DNA of 64,000 bases, taken from the NCBI RefSeq assembly GCF_964355755.1, contig NC_092676.1:28626288-28690287 (forward strand). The letters run 5' to 3'. The position numbers were made by a program, and so were the translations under genes. Of this stretch, positions 58,301 to 64,000 are shown one piece after another. Under the pieces are notes generated by a model. That model worked only from the letters and a program-made list of their open reading frames with translations. It was not told where the DNA came from and made no database searches. Source of the DNA: Antedon mediterranea. Taxonomy: Eukaryota; Echinodermata; Crinoidea; Comatulida; Antedonidae. How positions within the stretch are numbered: the stretch's first letter is position 1; every line of letters begins with the position of its first letter.

Positions 58301-61300
58301 CCTAGTATCATGGGTTTAAATCCAATGTGGTGTCAATTCCACTTAATCAATAGGCTCATCATTTTGATGTTAGAAGAATTGATAAAAGGGATGTCAAAAT
58401 ATGGTATATAGGCCATATTGAAAGTTAATGGTTATAAGACCAAGTTCATGGCCTTGGTTCAAATCCTATTTAATATCATAATTGGAACTTAATTATTCAT
58501 AAAGTGGAGGCCTTTGTAGAACCTTCTGACTGTTAATTATTTCTTTTATTTAAATAATTATTTAGGTAATCTTGCCTTATTGCTTTACTGTGTTCTGGTC
58601 GCATTTTTGTATGTTATGCAAAATAATTGATACAATATAACTATAAATTCTGGTTTGTAGGGATGTTTTAAAATACATGTCAACTAAACCTAAAAAGGAC
58701 AGTGTACCAGCTAAATCAACGACAGCTACAACTCAAACAATTTCACCTCCACAAATGTCTGGTGTCAAAGGTCATAAGGTAGTTTGTATTCTTCCACTTA
58801 CAACACCACTCTGCAAGTATTAGACATCACACCTTTTTTTTGTCAAACTAGGTAGACAGAGCTTAATACACACTAAATTAAAGTGTTTCACTTAAGTGAT
58901 TTTAATGACCACATTACCTAGTTAATTAATGTAATACTATACACACCTGAAGCAATTAGTTGATTACTTAATGATTAGTAATAACAGTTATTAAGAAATA
59001 ATGATAAATTACGTTACTTATCAATTAAAATTTGTTTATAAGCATTTGAATGTTTACACCATGAAGAATAATGTTTGCAGTATCTTTGCATAATTTCTTG
59101 AACATAATCTATCAACTGTTTGGACAAAGGACGTTGACCGATTAACTTCATGAGACGGATGACCACTTTTATTGAACTCTGATGCACAATCTGTAGTAGA
59201 ACTAATGTTGTGTAAATGTCCTTAAAATTGTTTTTTCAATTTCTTTTAGACTCCAGCTTATGAGGATTTAGAATTAAGTAATATGCGGAAGGTTATTGCC
59301 AGACGTCTGACAGAATCTAAGGTTACATTTATTATAGTGTTAGCCCCCCCCCCCTCCCCCCCCCCTTCTTCCTTTCCAAATTAAGAAATAAGATAGCAGG
59401 GAAATTGTTAATACATTTAACATACAATGATGCATACAAGGTCAGAGGTCACCATTCCTTTTTTTTTACTCATCTATATTTTTTCTAAATTAAGCAATGA
59501 GATACAAGGGAAATGTTTAGTACATTTAACGTATACAGAATCATATCAAGCTGATGCATACAAGGTCAGAGGTCACTTCTCCTTCAGATGTTCATTACCT
59601 TTACTTTTTCGAAGGATGAACTTGGTTATTTTTAGTGACATTTTGTATGCAGTTTGCCTGTTTGTTTTGATCCAACTTAGTCAATATCTAAAATAATGGA
59701 AATGTCTGAATTTTGATTCTAAATTTACAACAGTAATTATCCATTTCATCATTATATTAATTATATATATATATTAATTATAATATAATTTGTAAAAATT
59801 GCTAGTGTTGCCCGAAAGATCGGCTTGGCAACTTTTTCTGGCTGTTTTCCTTTATCATTTTGATTTAGCTTCTTGCTTATTTTATTTTGTATCACCATTG
59901 AGATCCAGCCACTGATACCCACAGCATTGTCATTATTTTCAGTAATTTGTCTTTGGATTTAATTATAATATAATATATAAATAATTCCGATCACCTGGAT
60001 AGAGTGCTTGATAAACAGAGGTAGAGGTAAATTATTAATTATATATATATATATACATCACAGACACAGAATAAATTCTAAACCGCCCGGTGATATACTG
60101 AAATTTAATTAATTAATTTGAAATGATAAAGATGAGTAAATCTGTGAGAATGAGAAAAGGTCACCCCAACATATATTATTTATTTCAAATATTTCTATAT
60201 TTCAGAGTACTGTACCACATGCATATGCTACAATAGAATGTACAATAGACGCAATATTAAAACTAAGGAAATCATTTGCAAGGGACAAATCCAAGCTATC
60301 TGTCAATGACTGTGTTATTAAGGCGGCTGCAATGGCTCTTAAAGTAAGTTTAGGTTTGAATCCTACATTGTACCTGTGGCTCACACCATATGTCAATGAC
60401 TTTGTTATTAAAGCGGCTGCAATGGCTCTTAAAGTGAGTTTAGGTTTGAATCCTACATTGTACCTGTGGCTCACACCATATGTCAATGACTTTGTTATTA
60501 AGGTGGCTGCAATGGCTCTTAAAGTGAGTTTAGGTTTGAATCCTACATTGTGCCTGTGGCTCACACCATATGTCAATGACTTTGTTATTAAGGCGGCTGC
60601 AATGGCTCTTAAAGTGAGTTTAGGTTTGAATCCTACATTGTACCTGTGGCTCACACCATATGTCAATGACTTTGTTATTAAGGCGGCTGCAATGGCTCTT
60701 AAAGTGAGTTTAGGTTTGAATCCTACATTGTGCCTGTGGCTCACACCATATGTCAATGACTTTGTTATTAAGGCGGCTGCAATGGCTCTTAAAGTGAGTT
60801 TAGGTTTGAATCCTACATTGTACCTGTGGCTCACACCATATTAGCCAAGATCTTTAAACTTTTAAATTCTGTTTATTTTTTGATAAAAGTATAAACATCT
60901 TCAACTTATTGATAGGCTAATTGTTTGTTTGTTTGTTTGTTTGTTTGCTAATTAACTTGTTTGTTCGAAAGTAGAGTATTTATTACTTATTTATATATTA
61001 CTTAAGACTTTTTTAAAACCAAATAGTTTAAATATTGTTAGGCGCTCTGTTCTTAGTAGAGGGCGCCATATAAAAGCCTAAATAGAATAGAATATTTAAA
61101 ACTATTTTTATCGAAATAAAAAACACTTCTGTGATTTCTTTTCCCCACTAAAAGGAGCACCCAAAAGTAAATTCACAATGGAAAGATGAGGGTGTTGTAC
61201 AGATGGCCAATGTTGACATATCAGTTGCTGTGGCAACAGAACAAGGACTGATTACACCGATTGTGACAGATGCTTCGAATAAAGGATTAAAGCAGATATC

Positions 61301-62046
61301 AGAAAATGTTAGGGTAAGCATGTCTTAAGAATTATTCAGAGCAACCCAGGCTCTAGCCCAGGCTATGGATCAATACACTGGCCCAGGCTCTCTGGTGAGG
61401 CTATGGCTCAGCAGGACACTGGCATAGGCTCTTGCCCAGGCTCTAACCCAGGACACTTGCCCAGGGCTCTGTCCCTCTTTCAACAGAGGTCACTGTTCCA
61501 AGCAGTGGGACCCAGCACACTGGCCCAAGCATTTTAAATATAAAGTTCCCTACTTTTTTCCAGGATTTAGCTTCTAGAGCCCGTGAAGGGAAGTTACAAC
61601 TTCATGAATTCCAAGGTGGATCATTCAGGTAATGTTGAGCCCCTTCTTCACCCCCTTAATAAAGACATCAAATTTGAATATTGACTCCCTTGAGTATAAT
61701 GTAACTTATGACATATTGTTTGAGAATTACGCCATTCAGCCTCCATCCTCTTGCTCAGTTTCCTTTAGTTACAGATCAATAATTATTTTCTGTTTTCTTA
61801 TTCAGTATATCAAACCTAGGAATGTTTGGCATTGGAGAGTTTAGTGCTGTCATCAACCCACCACAAGCATGTATCCTAGCCGTCGGAACATCAAAGCTAC
61901 GATTGTCATCCTTGAACCAAGCACAAACAGTAATGACACTGACCTTATCCAGCGACGCTAGAGTTGTCGACGATGCCTTAGCAGCTGTCTTCTTGCAATC
62001 CCTCAAGTCTAACTTAGAAAATCCAATGAGATTAGGATTGTTATGA
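55358..62046 (+). CDS. PDHX: PDHX, E3-binding protein of the pyruvate dehydrogenase complex, eleven exons
   Basis: Exons 55358-55493, 55856-55939, 56465-56565, 57522-57706, 58032-58130, 58661-58778, 59250-59321, 60206-60343, 61155-61313, 61564-61628 and 61806-62046 join to 465 residues (human 501). PDHX is a structural subunit that docks dihydrolipoamide dehydrogenase (E3) to the mitochondrial E2 core. Residues 1-45 are basic and hydroxylated, fitting a mitochondrial presequence. The lipoyl domain has '[13 protein letters not shown]' and the lipoylated Lys90 in 'EVETDKATV'. The subunit-binding domain covers about 171-208 ('[16 protein letters not shown]', '[16 protein letters not shown]'). 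The core-like domain has '[16 protein letters not shown]' and '[14 protein letters not shown]'. Near the end 'SSDARVVDD' replaces the catalytic 'DHRxxDG' of true E2 enzymes, so this is PDHX and not DLAT. Exon 8 lies in a six-copy tandem repeat. Confidence 0.93.
55978..56360. repeat. 17-bp tandem repeat in PDHX intron 2, split by a foldback element
   Basis: The unit 'cactcagatccagggttca' and its variants are repeated about ten times on the left (55978-56148) and resume at 56329-56360. The 179-bp insertion at 56150-56328 has ends 'GGGTCTTTCACACCTGTTCT' and its complement 'GGAACAGGTGTGAAAGACCC', and a G+C-rich inner stem around 'acgcggctatgcgcc'. It looks like a MITE unrelated to the other families here. 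Confidence 0.85.
56590..57440. repeat. Long (ATC)n microsatellite in PDHX intron 3
   Basis: Runs of 'atcatc' with 'attgtc' and 'attgttatc' interruptions cover 56590-56697 and 57018-57440. The two parts are separated by the SINE at 56698-57015. Serine-, histidine- and isoleucine-rich open frames in it are products of the repeat and not coding. Confidence 0.95.
56698..57015 (+). repeat. Full tRNA-derived SINE in PDHX intron 3
   Basis: The head 'gtgagtggccgagcggttaa' + 'gacagtgaaaccgtaattac' is leucine/serine-tRNA-like, with box A 'TGGCCGAGCGGTTAAG' and box B 'GGGTTCGAGGC'. The body contains 'gtgcactttaaagaacctag', 'gggggttaccccggtgt' and 'gggccctctgggagaccagt'. The tail is 'caattcaattcaat' leading into the microsatellite. 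Confidence 0.88.
58148..58470 (+). repeat. Cluster of three SINE-like fragments in PDHX intron 5
   Basis: 58148-58207 and 58278-58336 are direct copies of 'agagtgctcaccttctaat' + 'cctagtatcatgggttcaaa' + 'tccaatgtggt', with a box B-like 'GGGTTCAAATCC'. A weaker third lies at about 58440-58475 ('ttggttcaaatcctatt'). They seem to be tandem tRNA-like units. Confidence 0.6.
58823..58866. repeat. MITE-B stub (PDHX intron 6)
   Basis: Only the right end remains: 'agacatcacacctttttttt' + 'tgtcaaactaggtagacaga' + 'gctta'. Confidence 0.6.
60300..60840 (+). repeat. 90-bp tandem repeat of PDHX exon 8 end plus splice donor, six copies
   Basis: The unit runs from 'atgtcaatgactttgttatt' through 'aatggctcttaaagtgagtt' to 'tacctgtggctcacaccat', with copies at a spacing of exactly 90 bp (the 'aatggctctt' landmark at 60331, 60421, 60511, 60601, 60691 and 60781). 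Each copy includes the last 42 bp of exon 8, a consensus donor (GTAAGT in the first, GTGAGT in the other five, at 60344, 60434, 60524, 60614, 60704, 60794) and 48 bp of intron. Because 90 is a multiple of three, the reading frame stays open through all six copies, up to a stop at 60841. Copies are almost identical, so the expansion is recent or homogenised. The first donor gives the family-like protein. Confidence 0.95.
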
Positions 62047-64000
62047 TTTTGGCATCCTTTGTTTTTATGTCGCGCTCCAATTTTGCAATGCTTATGTAAC
62101 CAATACCCAGCAAGGCATATTTTTTATTTGCCATAGCCCCTCCTTTGTGTGGAATTTGTTGATACAGTATTCAATCTTCCAGTACTACAGTAAGCAGACC
62201 ATGATGCAATTGCTGCTCATGTGCACTGTGAAACATTGTGATAATTTATTGTTTGAAGGTTTGCATGGCGAAATCAAATGTTGATATTCAGTTTGCCGTA
62301 CACCATGTATATTAGAAATGTTGAGTTTCTCTCTCAACAGTTCTTTTCAGAACTAATATATGTGGTGTACCGCAAACTGTATATCATCATTGTGATAACT
62401 AACAATCGTTTCGGAGAATAGATTCATCATTTGTTTAAATTTTATTTAAGGTACCATACCAAAATTGTTCTACTTCAGTTACTTATACACTTTGGAATTT
62501 TGTTATATTCAATCTTCCATCTATATATACAGTAAACAGAGCATGCTTATTGCTGGCTCATGCGCACTGTGAAACATTGTGAACATTATTAATCATTGCC
62601 AACATTTTTCTACTGCAGTAACTACACTTTGTTCTCTCTTTAACATGTTTATGCAATTATTAGTTAGCAAGCTTTTTAGGTAATCATACATTCATAAAAT
62701 GTAACTGCAGGAGAATAATACTCAGTAGAAAATATAATAAAACAAAGAAATATAAATGAACACTGCTGTATTCAATGAAGTAAATATGGCATGTATGGGC
62801 GGCCATTGGGGTCATAATAGCTTCCCATATTCATATGGAACGTTGTCGAGCATGGTAGACTAGCTTGACACTATTAAACAGCTGACACTTAGCGATTTCT
62901 TTGTTCAGCAGATTTTACTAAGATTATATTTACGATATAAGTGGATTACTTCAACTTTTTGTGTTGCAGTGAAAATAGCTATGTCTAATTTTATGTAAAA
63001 TAAAAATAATTATATCAAATTAATTTATTTGTAACAAATGTTTTTACTTTTTTAAACTGTTGTTACAGATCTTTTTTTGTTAGGTAGGGGGATGGGCATC
63101 TTCCTCACGGTTGCCTTATTACCTTAGCCTTGTGACTGACTCGCATGTCACTGATTGTAAGTTGTCATTTTGTAACTTTACGATGACGTGACTGGTCAAT
63201 TGCAATCGATACAATAAATAAAAACAAGCGATTTGCATAAACTAAATGATAATTATGTTATATTGTTTATAAAATATAATTATTTCTCGTTGTGATATGG
63301 TATAAAGAAAATGTCAATTCGCACGTTTTCTTGACAAATTTGTAAAATTTAAAACCAAATCGTTCGCCGATGTTCGCATCTGCTGAAGAACTGGGGATTC
63401 AGAGATATCATTATGGTTCAGTGATTTTCATTGATCTATACTGTATTAGCAAAATGGTACAATTACAATTTACGTATTTTTGTTGCTGGTATAGGGTACA
63501 ATACAGTATTCTAATTTTGTCGTTAAACCGTCCGTAAAATCCTAAATAACGTAGCCTACATAATTACAGGGGTCGAGTAGGCTTCCTTGTCCTCCAAAAA
63601 ACATAAATGAAGATAAATAAAAGATTTTGAATAGGTACATTTTGTAGTTTTCTGAAAAAGTTAATCACTTCCGTAGAAAAAAAAAATCAACGTTTATTTA
63701 TAACAAGACAAATGCATTTAATCAAACCTACCAGCCAATTTGACTATTATTTTCGGTTAAACAATTTTGTTTGTATGAATACTGAAATGCTTTATTTATT
63801 ATAATAAAATAACAATAGATTCTTCTTAAAGATTGTTGGCAGATAGTACGATAAAAAACAGATAAAATGATAAACAAAAATTAATGTAATACTACACATG
63901 ATTATTGTACAAAATTTAAGTTTTAAAATGCGGAATTTGGAAGTTAAAATACGAAAAACGTTTAAAGAGTTTAAAAAAATGATAAAAAGTTGTTTAAAAA
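62047..64000. other. PDHX 3' region and right edge
   Basis: A diverged direct duplication is present at about 62170-62245 and 62510-62585 ('ttcaatcttcca', 'gcactgtgaaacattgtg'). A foldback repeat lies at 62283-62391. The rest to 64000 is A+T-rich and contains no gene that I can support. Confidence 0.5.
62283..62391. repeat. 110-bp palindromic repeat
   Basis: The arms 'gatattcagtttgccgtaca' and its complement near 62391 enclose 'caacagttcttttcagaac'. The same inner sequence and right arm occur at 34247-34310. Confidence 0.75.

Noticed and set aside
60202-60834. 210-residue minus-strand open frame with repeats
   Set aside because: Complement of the PDHX exon 8 tandem repeat; the plus-strand frame matches the family.
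55358-62046. DLAT (catalytic E2) as the identity
   Set aside because: The C-terminal DHRxxDG catalytic motif is replaced by SDARVVDD, there is one lipoyl domain, and the divergent neighbour is APIP, all as in PDHX.

Overview
This is a window of animal nuclear DNA. Genes are split into many short exons with GT-AG introns, introns and spacers are A+T-rich, and there is no operon structure. The genes read best as an invertebrate deuterostome, probably an echinoderm and possibly a feather star, but that placement is inferred from gene content and neighbour order, not from any search. Exons were joined by hand from splice sites, reading phase and known family sequences. Every joined gene closes in frame with no internal stop.

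Layout, left to right. (1) 1-8.8 kb: a cytosolic sulfotransferase gene (-, 2806-8764), a dead copy of its first exon at 958-1085, and a repeat of its upstream region at the very left edge, which together point to a tandem sulfotransferase array. Its last intron holds a nested stack of mobile elements. (2) 9.8-12.7 kb: myotrophin (+). (3) 12.7-18.4 kb: no gene, a 3-kb foldback element and an 82-bp tandem array. (4) 18.5-20.8 kb: ribosomal protein S16 (-), with two candidate C/D-box snoRNAs in its introns. (5) 21.7-24.5 kb: thymidylate synthase (+). (6) 26.4-33.3 kb: AMBRA1 (-), head-to-head with ATG13 (+, 34.7-40.8 kb), two autophagy regulators. (7) 43.1-46.3 kb: a secreted or membrane-anchored FAD amine oxidase of the polyamine oxidase type (+). 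(8) 47.9-49.1 kb: a small two-exon secreted precursor (-) that looks like a neuropeptide prohormone with one amidated peptide; I do not recognise its family. (9) 52.1-55.1 kb: APIP/MtnB of methionine salvage (-), head-to-head across 288 bp with PDHX (+, 55.4-62.0 kb), the E3-binding protein of the pyruvate dehydrogenase complex.

The AMBRA1/ATG13 and APIP/PDHX pairs have the same orientation as on human chromosome 11p, so the right half of the window appears to retain ancient neighbour order. Their functions connect loosely: AMBRA1 and ATG13 act at autophagy initiation, while APIP and PDHX serve methionine salvage and mitochondrial pyruvate oxidation.

The spacers and introns are crowded with short foldback elements. 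One family (here MITE-B) occurs about twelve times, a second (MITE-A) at least seven, and a third (MITE-C) four times. Two genes carry in-gene tandem duplications that touch exons: PDHX exon 8 with its splice donor is present six times in frame, and APIP exon 3 is present once intact plus two decayed copies.
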